The notes below the pieces were generated by a model. The model made no database searches. It was not told the origin of the DNA and saw nothing but the letters and a program-made list of their open reading frames with translations. A DNA stretch of 64,000 bases, from NCBI RefSeq assembly GCF_000718165.1, contig NZ_JOEY01000023.1, forward strand, positions 1 through 64,000, written 5' to 3'. The position numbers and the translations under genes were made by a program. The DNA is from Streptomyces fulvoviolaceus. Its GTDB lineage: Bacteria > Actinomycetota > Actinomycetes > Streptomycetales > Streptomycetaceae. Positions 1-8,259 of this stretch are shown piece after piece (positions within the stretch are counted from its first letter, which is position 1; the number at the start of each line of letters is the position of its first letter).

Positions 1-1
1 C

Positions 2-139
2 CAGGAGACCCTGCTGGAGGACGACTCGATCTACGACGACGGTGGCGCCTCCTCCGGCCTGCTGACCCTGACCGCGCTGGGCTCCAGCGTCTCCGACGGC
101 TACGCGGCGACGCTCACCATGGGCGTCAGCACCGCCTGA
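2..139 (+). CDS. C-terminal end of an unidentified protein (partial)
   Basis: An open frame enters from the left edge and ends at TGA 137-139, giving 45 visible residues. They are rich in Gly, Ser and Thr and include LLTLTALGSSVSDGYAAT. No motif is recognisable and the start lies outside the window. The following gene is on the opposite strand and converges on it with a 3-base gap. I cannot assign a function. Confidence 0.5.
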   Translation, partial: QETLLEDDSIYDDGGASSGLLTLTALGSSVSDGYAATLTMGVSTA

Positions 140-142
140 CGA

Positions 143-1054
143 TCAGGCACTGACGGGCTGCCGCTCCTCGGCGTGCTCGGACTCCGCCGCCTTCTCCTGA
201 CGGTAGGCGCGGATCGAGTACGTCAGGGCGGCGGCCCAGACCGCGTACAGCACCACGTACACCGTCGCGCTCAGAGAGCCGCTCGCGGCGATCCAGTCGC
301 TCTTCAGCAGCGTACGGACGTTGGTCACGATGATGACGCCGCCGACCGCCGAGCCCAGGACGCGCGGCGGGACCAGGCGGACCAGCCAGGCGGCGATCGG
401 GGCGGCGACCAGACCGCCGAGCAGGAACGCGAGCACCCAGGTCCAGTTCAGGGCCTGTGAGCCGAGCGAGAACAGGAAGCCGAGGCTGGCGGCGACCGCG
501 ACCAGGAACTCGCTGGTGTCGATGGAGCCGATGACCTTACGGGGTTCCATCCGGCCACTGGCCAGCAGCGCGGGCGTGCCGACCGGGCCCCAGCCGCCTC
601 CGCCGGTCGCGTCCAGGAACCCGGCGACCAGGCCGAGCGGGGCGAGGAACCGCTTGCGCAGGGGCTTGCCCAACTGGCCCTTGGGAAGGCCGCGCAGGGT
701 GAAGCGGGACATGACGTAGACGCCGAGGCCGAGCAGGATCAGGGACATCACCGGCTCGGCGACCTCGGTGGAGAGCTTCGAGAGGACCGTCGCGCCGAGG
801 AAGGAGCCCACGGCTCCCGGGACGCCGATCTTCGCAACCACCTTCCAGTCGACGTTGCCGAACCGCCAGTGCGAGGCACCCGACATCAGCGTGGTGCCGA
901 TCTCGGAGAGATGGACCGTGGCCGAGGCCGCGGCCGGGTTGGTGCCCATCGCGAGCAGCAGTGTGGTGGACGTCACGCCGTAGGCCATGCCGAGGCTGCC
1001 GTCCACGAGCTGGGCGCCCAGGCCCGCGAGGGCGAGCAGTATCAGCGTGCGCAT
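143..1054 (-). CDS. TauE/SafE family sulfite/organosulfur exporter
   Basis: A 303-residue polytopic membrane protein of the TauE/SafE family (anion permeases linked to sulfite, sulfoacetate or related sulfur compounds). Its N-terminus LALAGLGAQLVDGSLGMAYG and the central GFLDATGGGGWGPVGTPALL correspond to the two internally repeated halves of the family, each opening with a Gly-rich re-entrant helix. About eight hydrophobic segments are visible, which is the usual number, and the length is typical. It lies downstream of, and on the same strand as, an Rrf2 regulator, with a 124-base gap holding an inverted repeat that may be the regulator's operator. That context suggests sulfur-responsive export, but the actual substrate cannot be read from the sequence. 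Confidence 0.9.
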   Translation of the reverse strand: MRTLILLALAGLGAQLVDGSLGMAYGVTSTTLLLAMGTNPAAASATVHLSEIGTTLMSGASHWRFGNVDWKVVAKIGVPGAVGSFLGATVLSKLSTEVAEPVMSLILLGLGVYVMSRFTLRGLPKGQLGKPLRKRFLAPLGLVAGFLDATGGGGWGPVGTPALLASGRMEPRKVIGSIDTSEFLVAVAASLGFLFSLGSQALNWTWVLAFLLGGLVAAPIAAWLVRLVPPRVLGSAVGGVIIVTNVRTLLKSDWIAASGSLSATVYVVLYAVWAAALTYSIRAYRQEKAAESEHAEERQPVSA

Positions 1055-1080
1055 TCAGTGCGTCCCGTCTTTCCCCAGGT

Positions 1081-1101
1081 TTCCTACCGGGTGGATAGGA
1101 A
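1081..1101. promoter_or_regulatory. Inverted repeat upstream of the TauE gene, possible Rrf2 operator
   Basis: TTCCTA (1081-1086) and TAGGAA (1096-1101) form a perfect 6-base inverted repeat with a 9-base spacer. It lies 27 bases upstream of the exporter start and downstream of the Rrf2 gene. Its position and symmetry fit a dimeric repressor site. Assignment to the neighbouring Rrf2 protein is inference. Confidence 0.45.
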
Positions 1102-1178
1102 TGAACGGGACGCGACACTAGGGCGTCAATCTGAGTGTCTGCTGAGACCGCGATGAGGACGGTTCACAGGAGCGAACC

Positions 1179-1637
1179 TCAGGGGTTCTCCCAGGCCGCC
1201 GGTTCCTCCGCCAGCGCGCGCACGGGCGCGGGCAGCGCGTCGGCCGCGATGTCGGCGACCGTGACACCCTCCAGGATCTTGCGGACGTTGGCCCGCAGGG
1301 CGATCCACAGCGGCAGCAGCGGCTGCGCCGAACCGGTGTACTCGAGGCCGGTGGGTCGCTCGCCGCGCACCGAGACGATGGGTCCGTCGACGGCCCGGAT
1401 CACATCCGCGACGGTGATGGCCGACGCCTCGCGGGCGAGGCGGTAGCCGCCGCCCCCGCCCCGGCGGCTGTCGACGATCCCGCCCCGGCGCAGATCGCCG
1501 AGAATCCCTTCCAGGAACTTGTGCGGAATACCCTGTGCCGCGGCCACCGCCTCGGCCTTCACCGGCTCGCCGCCTTGTCGTACGGCGAGCTCCAGTACCG
1601 CCCTCACCGCGTAGTCCGCTCGTGCAGAGATCCTCAT
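1179..1637 (-). CDS. Rrf2 family transcriptional regulator
   Basis: A 152-residue winged-helix regulator. The opening MRISARADYAVRAVLELAV is the canonical Rrf2 N-terminus, which fixes the ATG at 1637 rather than the GTG ten codons upstream. The recognition region GIPHKFLEGILGDLRRGG and the Gly-rich wing (RRGGGGGYRLAR) follow. The protein has no cysteine, so it cannot carry the three-Cys iron-sulfur cluster of IscR, NsrR or RsrR; this points to a cluster-free CymR-like member. Together with the downstream TauE/SafE exporter it suggests control of sulfur metabolism. No clear ribosome site precedes the ATG. The upstream region contains ACAATTGT and further CACAAT motifs that could be an autoregulatory site. 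Confidence 0.9.
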   Translation of the reverse strand: MRISARADYAVRAVLELAVRQGGEPVKAEAVAAAQGIPHKFLEGILGDLRRGGIVDSRRGGGGGYRLAREASAITVADVIRAVDGPIVSVRGERPTGLEYTGSAQPLLPLWIALRANVRKILEGVTVADIAADALPAPVRALAEEPAAWENP

Positions 1638-1640
1638 ACG

Positions 1641-1678
1641 ACAATTGTGCGGCGTCCGGCCGTACACAATGGCTCCAC
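1641..1678. promoter_or_regulatory. CACAAT/ATTGTG motif cluster upstream of the Rrf2 gene
   Basis: The palindrome ACAATTGT (1641-1648) sits three bases upstream of the Rrf2 start codon and is followed by two further direct CACAAT motifs up to about 1678. Repeated short half-sites at a regulator's own start suggest autoregulation; this is inference only. Confidence 0.35.
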
Positions 1679-1686
1679 CACAATCG

Positions 1687-1789
1687 CCCCACCACTCACA
1701 GCCCCACTACTCACCCCCACTACTCACAGCCCCACCACTCACGGCCCCACCACTCACAGCCCCACCACTCACAGCCGCAGAACTCACAG
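1687..1789. repeat. 15-bp tandem repeat, about seven copies, upstream of the beta-galactosidase gene
   Basis: The unit CCCCACCACTCACAG is repeated from 1687 to 1789; the second copy lacks two bases and the last is degenerate (CCGCAGAACTCACAG). The array lies between the Rrf2 start and the ribosome site of the beta-galactosidase. Read in frame it would give Pro-Leu-Thr-Ala repeats, but the gene most likely begins after it. Confidence 0.85.
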
Positions 1790-1836
1790 CCGCGGACGGA
1801 CAGGCGCGAGGACAGGCACGACCAGGAGGCGCTCCC

Positions 1837-4821
1837 TTGGAGCTCAGCAGACGAACTTTCCACGCCCTCGCCGGCACCACGGCGCTCGGCTTCGCGCTGG
1901 GCGGCAGTGGTAGCGGTACGACGAGCGCGTATGCGGCGCACAGTGTGCCCACCGGGCCCGCGCCGAGGCCGCCGAGCACCGACGGGGCCGAGCACACGGT
2001 CGGCTTCGACCAGTACTCGCTGCTGGTCGACGGCCGGCGCCTCGTGCTGTGGTCGGGCGAGATGCACCCGTTCCGGCTGCCCAGCCCGTCCCTGTGGCGC
2101 GACGTCCTGCAGAAGATGCGCGCCCACGGATACAACGCGGTCAGCACCTACGTCGCCTGGAACCACCACTCCGCGGGCCCCGGCCAGTACGACTTCACCG
2201 GTGTCCGCGACCTGGACCTGTTCCTGCGCACGGCCGCCGAGACCGGCCTGTACGTCATCCTGCGCCCGGGCCCGTACATCAACGCCGAGGTCGACGGCGG
2301 CGGCTTCCCGGGCTGGCTCACGGTGACCGAGGGCCGCGCCCGCAGCTCCGACCCCACCTATCTGTCGTACGTCGACGAGTGGCTCACCGAGGTCAACGCC
2401 ATCGCCGCCCGGCACCAGTTCACCAAGGGCACGGGCACGGTCCTGCTCTACCAGATCGAGAACGAGTACGACGCCTTCGTCGACGAGCCGCTCGGCCGCG
2501 ACTACATGTCCCACCTGTACAAGAAGGTGCGCGCCGACGGGATCGACGTACCGCTGTTCCACAACGACAAGGGCAGGAACGGCCACTGGATCCCCGGGTC
2601 CTTCAACACCGGCGGCGAAGAAGGGCGTTGGCTGTACGGCTTCGACGGGTACCCGGTCCCGTCCCAAGTGCCGCCGGACTGGGGGCACTTCGGGGACGGC
2701 GGGCTCAAGGGCGGGGCGACGGCCAGCCCGAAGACGCCCGGGTTCCTGCCGGAGTTCGGCGGGGGCTGGTTCGACCCGTGGGGCGGTAACACATTCCAGG
2801 GCAAGGGGTACGCGGAGGCGCGGCGCACCCGGGACGCCGCCTACGAGCGGCGCTTCCACCTCACCAACCTCGCCAACGGCATCACGCTGCACAACGTCTA
2901 CATGACCTACGGCGGCACCTCGTGGGGCTGGCTGCCCGCGCCGGCCGTCTACACGTCGTACGACTACGGCGCGGCCATCGACGAGGCGCGCAACGCCACC
3001 CCCAAGCTCGCCCCGATGCACCAGCTCGGGCATCTGCTGCGGACCGTGCCGGACTTCGCCAAGCTGGACCGGGCGGAGGCCGTCGAGGCCGAGGACAAGC
3101 GGCTCGACGTGTACCACCTGACCAACCCGGACACCGCCTCGCATGTGTACGTCGTGCGCAACGACACGGACGAGAAGGTCACCACGACGGTGCCGGACGC
3201 CGGGATCGACGTGGCGTTCACCGTGCCGGCCCACGACGCCCGCATGATGGCGACCAATCTGCAGCTCGGGCGGCGCAAGCTCAAGTGGTCCACCGCGCAG
3301 CCCATGCTGAGCTGCACCATCGGGCGGATGGACGTCGCCGTGTTCACGGGCCCGCGCGGCGAGATGGCGCAGGTCCTGCTGGAGTGCCCGGAGGAGCCGA
3401 GGGTCTACCGGGGCGACCCGGAGGCCGCCTGGAACTACGACCTCGGTGTGCTGCGGGTGACCGCCCCGCTCGGCATCGGCGGGCTGACCCGGGTGCGCGT
3501 CGAGGCCGGCGGCGACGACAGGCCGATGCTGCTGCTCTTCGCCGACGACGAGGCCTCGCTGCGGCTGTGGCCGATGGAGACTTCGTCCGGCCCGATGCTG
3601 GTGTACGGGCCCGCGATGATGCGGGAGGCCACCGTGGACAACATGACCGTCAACCTGACCGGCGACACCGTCTGGCCGACCGGGCTCGAGCTGTGGGGGC
3701 CGCGCGGGCTGGGCCAGATCACCTGGAACGAACGGCCGGTGCGTACGGCCATGACCACCTCCTTCAGCCTGCTCGCCGAGATGCCGACGATCCCCGGACA
3801 GCTGCCGGTGCCCGGTGTGCCGGAGGTGAAGCTGCCCGCGATCGACACCGGCTGGCGGCACCGGACCGAGAACCCGGAATCCGCACCGGACTTCGACGAC
3901 TCGGACTGGACGGTCGCCGACCGGACCGCCTCGTTCAGCATCACACCGGTACCGAAGGGCCAGCCCGTCCTCTTCGCCGACGACTACGGCTTCCACTACG
4001 GCGACGTCTGGTACCGGGGGCACCTGACGGGTGCCGACGACCTGGAGTCGGTGTCCCTCGCCTACACCACGGGCACGCAGGGCCTGCTGATGGCGTGGCT
4101 GGACGGCGAGCCGCTGGGCACGCACCGGATGCCGGTGCCGGACGACAGCACGGCACGGAAGGGGAGTTGGGCGGACACGGCCGCCTTCGACGTGCCCAAG
4201 GGCGGTTCCTCGCGTGTCCTGTCCGTCCTCGTCCGGCGTATGGCGCACGACCAGGACGGCGAGGCGCGCGACACCCACAAGGTGGCCCGCGGGTTGACGT
4301 CGGTCACCTTCAAGGGTGGTTCTCCGAAGGTGAGTTGGCGGCTGCAGGGCGAGAAGACGCCCGACCCCGTGCGCGGGCCGCAGAACAACGGCGGGCTGCA
4401 CGGGGAGCGCGAGGGCTGGCACCTGCCGGGGTTCGCCGACGGCGACTGGAAGGCCGTGGACCTCCCGCGGGCCGACAACCGGCAGGGCGTCACCTGGTAC
4501 CGGAAGACCTTCAGGCTCGCCGTCGAGTCGGGCGTCGACGCCTCGATCGGGCTCACCCTCGCCGACGACCCCGAGCGCGCCTACCGCGTCCAGATCTTCC
4601 TCAACGGCTGGAACATGGGCCAGTACGTCAACGACGTGGGCCCGCAGCACACCTTCGTCCTGCCGAACGGGATCCTGCGCACGCGGGGCACCAACACCCT
4701 GGCCCTGGCCGTCCTGTCCGACGGGACGACGGAGTCGGGGCCGAAGGACGTGCATCTGGCGCTGCTGGGCTCGGCGGCCGGAGGAGTACCGGTCGATCCG
4801 GTGGACTCCCCCGGCCTGTGA
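1837..4821 (+). CDS. Tat-exported beta-galactosidase, glycoside hydrolase family 35
   Basis: A 994-residue secreted enzyme predicted to remove terminal beta-galactose from galactan or arabinogalactan side chains. The start is TTG 1837, preceded by AGGAGG at 1823-1828; this places a twin-arginine signal (SRRTFHALAG, then a hydrophobic stretch and AYA) at the extreme N-terminus. Family 35 landmarks are SGEMHPFRLP, the acid/base motif QIENEY (likely E210) and the nucleophile motif FLPEFGGGWF (E306). The remainder comprises beta-sandwich domains typical of long GH35 enzymes, including Trp-rich jelly-roll segments near the C-terminus (TWYRKTFRL, FLNGWNMGQY). A longer open frame extends upstream but only translates the 15-bp tandem repeat, so I reject it. 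The gene converges with a GH51 gene 4 bases away. Confidence 0.93.
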   Translation: MELSRRTFHALAGTTALGFALGGSGSGTTSAYAAHSVPTGPAPRPPSTDGAEHTVGFDQYSLLVDGRRLVLWSGEMHPFRLPSPSLWRDVLQKMRAHGYNAVSTYVAWNHHSAGPGQYDFTGVRDLDLFLRTAAETGLYVILRPGPYINAEVDGGGFPGWLTVTEGRARSSDPTYLSYVDEWLTEVNAIAARHQFTKGTGTVLLYQIENEYDAFVDEPLGRDYMSHLYKKVRADGIDVPLFHNDKGRNGHWIPGSFNTGGEEGRWLYGFDGYPVPSQVPPDWGHFGDGGLKGGATASPKTPGFLPEFGGGWFDPWGGNTFQGKGYAEARRTRDAAYERRFHLTNLANGITLHNVYMTYGGTSWGWLPAPAVYTSYDYGAAIDEARNATPKLAPMHQLGHLLRTVPDFAKLDRAEAVEAEDKRLDVYHLTNPDTASHVYVVRNDTDEKVTTTVPDAGIDVAFTVPAHDARMMATNLQLGRRKLKWSTAQPMLSCTIGRMDVAVFTGPRGEMAQVLLECPEEPRVYRGDPEAAWNYDLGVLRVTAPLGIGGLTRVRVEAGGDDRPMLLLFADDEASLRLWPMETSSGPMLVYGPAMMREATVDNMTVNLTGDTVWPTGLELWGPRGLGQITWNERPVRTAMTTSFSLLAEMPTIPGQLPVPGVPEVKLPAIDTGWRHRTENPESAPDFDDSDWTVADRTASFSITPVPKGQPVLFADDYGFHYGDVWYRGHLTGADDLESVSLAYTTGTQGLLMAWLDGEPLGTHRMPVPDDSTARKGSWADTAAFDVPKGGSSRVLSVLVRRMAHDQDGEARDTHKVARGLTSVTFKGGSPKVSWRLQGEKTPDPVRGPQNNGGLHGEREGWHLPGFADGDWKAVDLPRADNRQGVTWYRKTFRLAVESGVDASIGLTLADDPERAYRVQIFLNGWNMGQYVNDVGPQHTFVLPNGILRTRGTNTLALAVLSDGTTESGPKDVHLALLGSAAGGVPVDPVDSPGL

Positions 4822-4825
4822 GGTC

Positions 4826-6340
4826 TTACGCCAGCCGGATCACGTTCCAGGACAGCGGCTCCAGTACGGCGGTCAGCGTGCCGTCCTGGAGGGCCGTGCC
4901 CTCGACCGGGTGCGGGGCGACCCGCTCGGGGTCGTCGAGGGTGTTCCTGGCGTCCGGGTCGGCGTCGGCGAGGGCGCTGTGCTCGACGACGGACGTCAGG
5001 TTCAGGCCGCTGAGGGCGACTTCGAGGGGCAGTGACTCGGTCTGGCCGCGGTTGACCGCGAAGACCGTGACCGAGCCGTCCTCGCCGCGCACCGCGGTGG
5101 CGTGCAGCAGGTCGGCCTCGCCGTACTTCTTCGTCTCGTACGTCGGGGAGTCGACCCGCACGTCGAGGACCTCGCCGCGGCCGTACTCGGCGGCCTGCGC
5201 GAACGGGAAGAACGTCGTCTGCCGCCAGGCCGGGCCGCCCGGCTCGGTCATGATCGGGGCGATGACGTTCACGAGCTGGGCGAGGCAGGCGACGGTGACG
5301 CGGTCGGCGTGCCGGAGCAGGGCGATGAGGAGCGAGCCGAAGACGACGGCGTCGGTGACGCTGTAGCTGTCCTCCAGCAGGCGGGGGGCCTCGGGCCACT
5401 CGTCCTGCCCGAACTCCTTCGCGCGCGCCTCCCACTCGGGCAGGTACCAGACGTTCCACTCGTCGAAGGAGAGGTTGATCTTCTTCTTCGACTTCAGCCG
5501 GGCGCCCACGTGGTCGGCGGTGGCGACGACGTTCTCGATGAACGACTCCATGTCGACGGCCGAGGCGAGGAAGGAGTCGACGTCACCCTCCTCCGGCCAG
5601 TAGTAGGCGTGCAGGGAGATGTAGTCGACGAGGTCGTACGTCTCCTGCAGGACCGTCGCCTCCCACTCCGCGAAGGTCGGCATGGACTGGCCGGAGGAAC
5701 CGCAGGCGACGAGTTCGACGTTCGGGTCCTGCTGGCGCATCGCGCGGGCCGTCTCGGCGGCGATACGGCCGTACTCCTCGGCCGTCTTGTGGCCGGTCTG
5801 CCAGGGGCCGTCCATCTCGTTGCCGAGGCACCACAGCTTGATGCTGAAGGGGTCCTTGTCGCCGTGGGCGGCTCGGAGGTCGGAGAGTGCGGTGCCCTCG
5901 GCGTGGTTGGAGTACTCCTGGAGTTCCAGGGCCTCGGCCACGCCCCTGGTGCCGAGGTTGACGGCCATCATGGGCTCGGCCTGGGGGCCGACCTTGCGGA
6001 GGAAGTTGATGTACTCCGAGAGGCCGAAGCGGTTGGTCTCCGTCGAGTGCCAGGCGAGGTCGAGGCGGCGGGGGCGGGTTTCGGCGGGGCCGACGGAGTC
6101 TTCCCACTTGTAGCCGGAGACGAAGTTGCCGCCGGGGTAGCGGATGGCGGTGGCGCCGAGTTCTCGGACGAGGTCCAGGACGTCGGTGCGGATTCCGTCC
6201 TCGTCGGCGGAGGGGTGACCGGGTTCGAAGATGCCGGTGTAGACGCAGCGGCCGAGGTGTTCTACGAACGAGCCGAAGATGCGGGGGTTGACTTCGCCGA
6301 CTGTGAAGGCGGGGTCCAGGGTGAAGCGGGCGGTGCTCAT
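4826..6340 (-). CDS. Alpha-L-arabinofuranosidase, glycoside hydrolase family 51
   Basis: A 504-residue cytoplasmic enzyme that releases arabinofuranose from arabino-oligosaccharides. There is no signal peptide, as is usual in family 51, which fits hydrolysis after import by the adjacent ABC transporter. The start ATG 6340 is preceded by AAAGGA. Landmarks are FGSFVEHLGRCVYTGIF at the N-terminus, RYPGGNFVSGY, the acid/base WCLGNEMDGPW (E175) and the nucleophile SFDEWNVWY (E294), followed by a C-terminal beta-sandwich ending in LEPLSWNVIRL. It is the last gene of the importer operon, separated from the GH43 gene by a GC-rich interspersed repeat that could weaken read-through. Confidence 0.95.
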   Translation of the reverse strand: MSTARFTLDPAFTVGEVNPRIFGSFVEHLGRCVYTGIFEPGHPSADEDGIRTDVLDLVRELGATAIRYPGGNFVSGYKWEDSVGPAETRPRRLDLAWHSTETNRFGLSEYINFLRKVGPQAEPMMAVNLGTRGVAEALELQEYSNHAEGTALSDLRAAHGDKDPFSIKLWCLGNEMDGPWQTGHKTAEEYGRIAAETARAMRQQDPNVELVACGSSGQSMPTFAEWEATVLQETYDLVDYISLHAYYWPEEGDVDSFLASAVDMESFIENVVATADHVGARLKSKKKINLSFDEWNVWYLPEWEARAKEFGQDEWPEAPRLLEDSYSVTDAVVFGSLLIALLRHADRVTVACLAQLVNVIAPIMTEPGGPAWRQTTFFPFAQAAEYGRGEVLDVRVDSPTYETKKYGEADLLHATAVRGEDGSVTVFAVNRGQTESLPLEVALSGLNLTSVVEHSALADADPDARNTLDDPERVAPHPVEGTALQDGTLTAVLEPLSWNVIRLA

Positions 6341-6378
6341 GCTTTCCTTTCGGGGGTTCAGTTTTGTCTGCGGGTCGG

Positions 6379-6440
6379 TGGGGGCTGGTCGCGCCCGCGC
6401 GGCGGAGCCGCAAATGGACACAGCCCCGCGCCCCTAAAAG
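6379..6440. repeat. GC-rich interspersed repeat, copy 1
   Basis: A 62-base element beginning GGGGGCTGGTCGCGCCC, passing through GCGGCGGAGCCGC and ending CAGCCCCGCGCCCCTAAAAG. The same block order occurs reverse-complemented at 38330-38391, and shorter relatives lie near 32935 and 45300. I recognise this family from Streptomyces genomes, mainly in intergenic space. Here it sits between the GH43 stop and the GH51 start, overlaps the last bases of the GH43 gene, and can fold on itself. Confidence 0.8.
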
Positions 6441-7405
6441 ACCTTCGGCCAGCCGTTCTTTGTCCAGCTGAGCCTGTTTAGCCCCAGCTTTGGCGTGCCG
6501 TTGTCCTCTGCGTCGTAGTAGTGGTACGCCAGCCAGTCTTGACCACGGTCCTGGAAGATCGACTCACCACCCGTGCCGATGTACCTGCCGTGTCCCTCCA
6601 GCAGCAGGTCACCGCCGCCTTCCAGCATCGGTTTGCCCGTGCTATCCGTGTACGGGCCCGTCACCGACGTCGATCTGCCGACCTTGATCTTGTACGTCGA
6701 GTTCACGCCCGCGCAGCACGCGTCGTACGAGGCGAAGAGGTAGTAGTAGCGGCCGTGCTTCACGATGTACGGGCCCTCGACCGCGTACGGCGCGTCCGGG
6801 CGGGTTGCCAGGTGGTGGACCGTCGTGCCCTCGACCGCCTTGCCCGTCCTCGGGTCCAGCTCCACCATGCGGATGCCCGTCCAGTACGAGCCGAACGACA
6901 TCCACAGCTTGCCGTCCGCCTTGATCAGGGCGGGGTCGATGGCGTTCCAGGTGTCCGTCGTCTCGGAGGTGAAGACCTTGCCGTGGTCCGTCCAGGTGCC
7001 GGGGAGGCCGCTGTTGGACGTCGCCACGCCTATCGCGCTGTGGTTGGTGCCCCAGGACGAGACGGCGTAGTAGAGCCAGTATTTGCCGGACCGGTAGGAG
7101 ATGTCGGGGGCCCACGGGTCGCCGGTCGAGTTGTACTCGTACCACCAACTCGGCGGCTCGGCGAAGGCGTTGCCCTCGTCCGTCCAGTTCACGCGGTCCT
7201 TCGAGAGGCGGGCGCCGATGACGCCGCCCGTCGAGTAGGCCACGTAGCCGCCGGACCTGAGGTGGATGACCGTCGGGTCGTGGATGATCTGCTGTCCGGT
7301 GATCGGCTGCGGGTCGGGGTAACTCTCCGCCGCCTGTGCCGTGTTGGGCAACAGGGTCAGGACGATCGCCACGGCCGCCGCGGCGATGCCTCTTCGTAGG
7401 GTCAC
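6434..7405 (-). CDS. Secreted endo-1,5-alpha-L-arabinanase, glycoside hydrolase family 43
   Basis: A 323-residue exported enzyme that cleaves the alpha-1,5-arabinan backbone. The start is GTG 7405, which overlaps the permease stop (GTGA). A signal peptide follows directly: VTLRRG, a hydrophobic run, then AQAA near residue 27. The three family 43 acidic residues are visible: D43 in IIHDPTVIH (general base), D157 in NAIDPAL (pKa modulator) and E210 in YAVEGPYIV (general acid). A five-bladed propeller without an accessory binding module fits the length. Lying inside the ABC importer operon, it would generate the oligosaccharides that the importer takes up. Confidence 0.94.
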   Translation of the reverse strand: MTLRRGIAAAAVAIVLTLLPNTAQAAESYPDPQPITGQQIIHDPTVIHLRSGGYVAYSTGGVIGARLSKDRVNWTDEGNAFAEPPSWWYEYNSTGDPWAPDISYRSGKYWLYYAVSSWGTNHSAIGVATSNSGLPGTWTDHGKVFTSETTDTWNAIDPALIKADGKLWMSFGSYWTGIRMVELDPRTGKAVEGTTVHHLATRPDAPYAVEGPYIVKHGRYYYLFASYDACCAGVNSTYKIKVGRSTSVTGPYTDSTGKPMLEGGGDLLLEGHGRYIGTGGESIFQDRGQDWLAYHYYDAEDNGTPKLGLNRLSWTKNGWPKVF

Positions 7406-8259
7406 TGTCCCGCCAATCCCGTGTGCGCGACGCCCGCCACGATCTGCCTCTGGAAGAAGATGAAGACGATGATCAGCGGGAGGCCTGCCATCAGGCCGCC
7501 GGCCATGAGCTGGGCCCACTGGATGCCGTAGGAGTTCATGACGGTCGCGATGCCGTTCGGCATGGTCATCAGGTCGGGGTTGTTGGTCACCATGTACGGC
7601 CACAGGAAGTTGTTCCACGAGGCGATGAAGGTGAAGATGCCGACCGCGGCCAGGGAGGGGCGGGAGAGGGGCAGGACGATGGTGAAGAAGACCCGCCAGC
7701 GGCCGGCGCCGTCGATGAACGCCGCCTCCTCCAACTCGCGCGGGATGCCCTGGAAGAACTTGTAGAGGATGTAGACCATCGCGGCGGGCGCGCACTGCGG
7801 CAGGATCATGCCCCAGTAGGTGTCGACCATCCCCATCTGCTGGACGGTGGTGAAGAGGGGGACGCCGAGGACGGCCGGGGAGATCATCAGGCCCGCCATG
7901 ACCACGCCCATCAGGGCGGACTTGCCCTTGAACTCGGTGCGGGCGAAACCGTATCCGGCGAGTGCGGCGACGGTGACCACGACGGCCGTCACAAGGACCG
8001 ACACCACAAGGGAGTTGACGAACCAGTTCGAGATGTTGCCGGTCTCCCAGAGGGCCTTCCAGGCCTGGCCCGTCCAGACCTCCGGCAGCCAGTGCGGCGG
8101 GATCTCGGCCGCCTCGGCCTCCGACTTGAGCGAGGTGAGCAGGGCCGCGGCGATCGGCGCCATGAAGAGGGCGGAGACGGCGACGCCGAGCAGCGTGAGG
8201 ACGATCTGGCTGGGCGTCCAGGGATTGCGGGGCTTGAGCCGTATCTGAGTGCTGCTCAT
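7402..8259 (-). CDS. Carbohydrate ABC transporter permease, MalG type
   Basis: A 285-residue inner-membrane permease with six predicted helices. The cytoplasmic EAA loop, which contacts the ATPase, is EEAAFIDGAGRWRVFFTIVL at roughly residues 185-205. The C-terminus FIFFQRQIVAGVAHTGLAGQ is the usual end of MalG-like subunits. It overlaps the upstream permease by four bases (ATGA) and the downstream GH43 gene by four (GTGA), so the genes are probably translationally coupled. No ATPase gene is present; like many Streptomyces CUT1 systems it probably borrows a shared ATPase such as MsiK (established for the group, not shown here). Confidence 0.95.
   Translation of the reverse strand: MSSTQIRLKPRNPWTPSQIVLTLLGVAVSALFMAPIAAALLTSLKSEAEAAEIPPHWLPEVWTGQAWKALWETGNISNWFVNSLVVSVLVTAVVVTVAALAGYGFARTEFKGKSALMGVVMAGLMISPAVLGVPLFTTVQQMGMVDTYWGMILPQCAPAAMVYILYKFFQGIPRELEEAAFIDGAGRWRVFFTIVLPLSRPSLAAVGIFTFIASWNNFLWPYMVTNNPDLMTMPNGIATVMNSYGIQWAQLMAGGLMAGLPLIIVFIFFQRQIVAGVAHTGLAGQ

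Noticed and set aside
1645..1836. Longer N-terminus for the beta-galactosidase with PLTAP repeats
   Set aside because: It translates the 15-bp tandem array and would bury the Tat signal; TTG 1837 has a perfect AGGAGG.
1720..4755. A 1011-codon open frame antisense to the beta-galactosidase gene
   Set aside because: It is a high-GC shadow: Arg/Val/Gly-rich, without motifs, and opposite a clear GH35 enzyme with catalytic residues.
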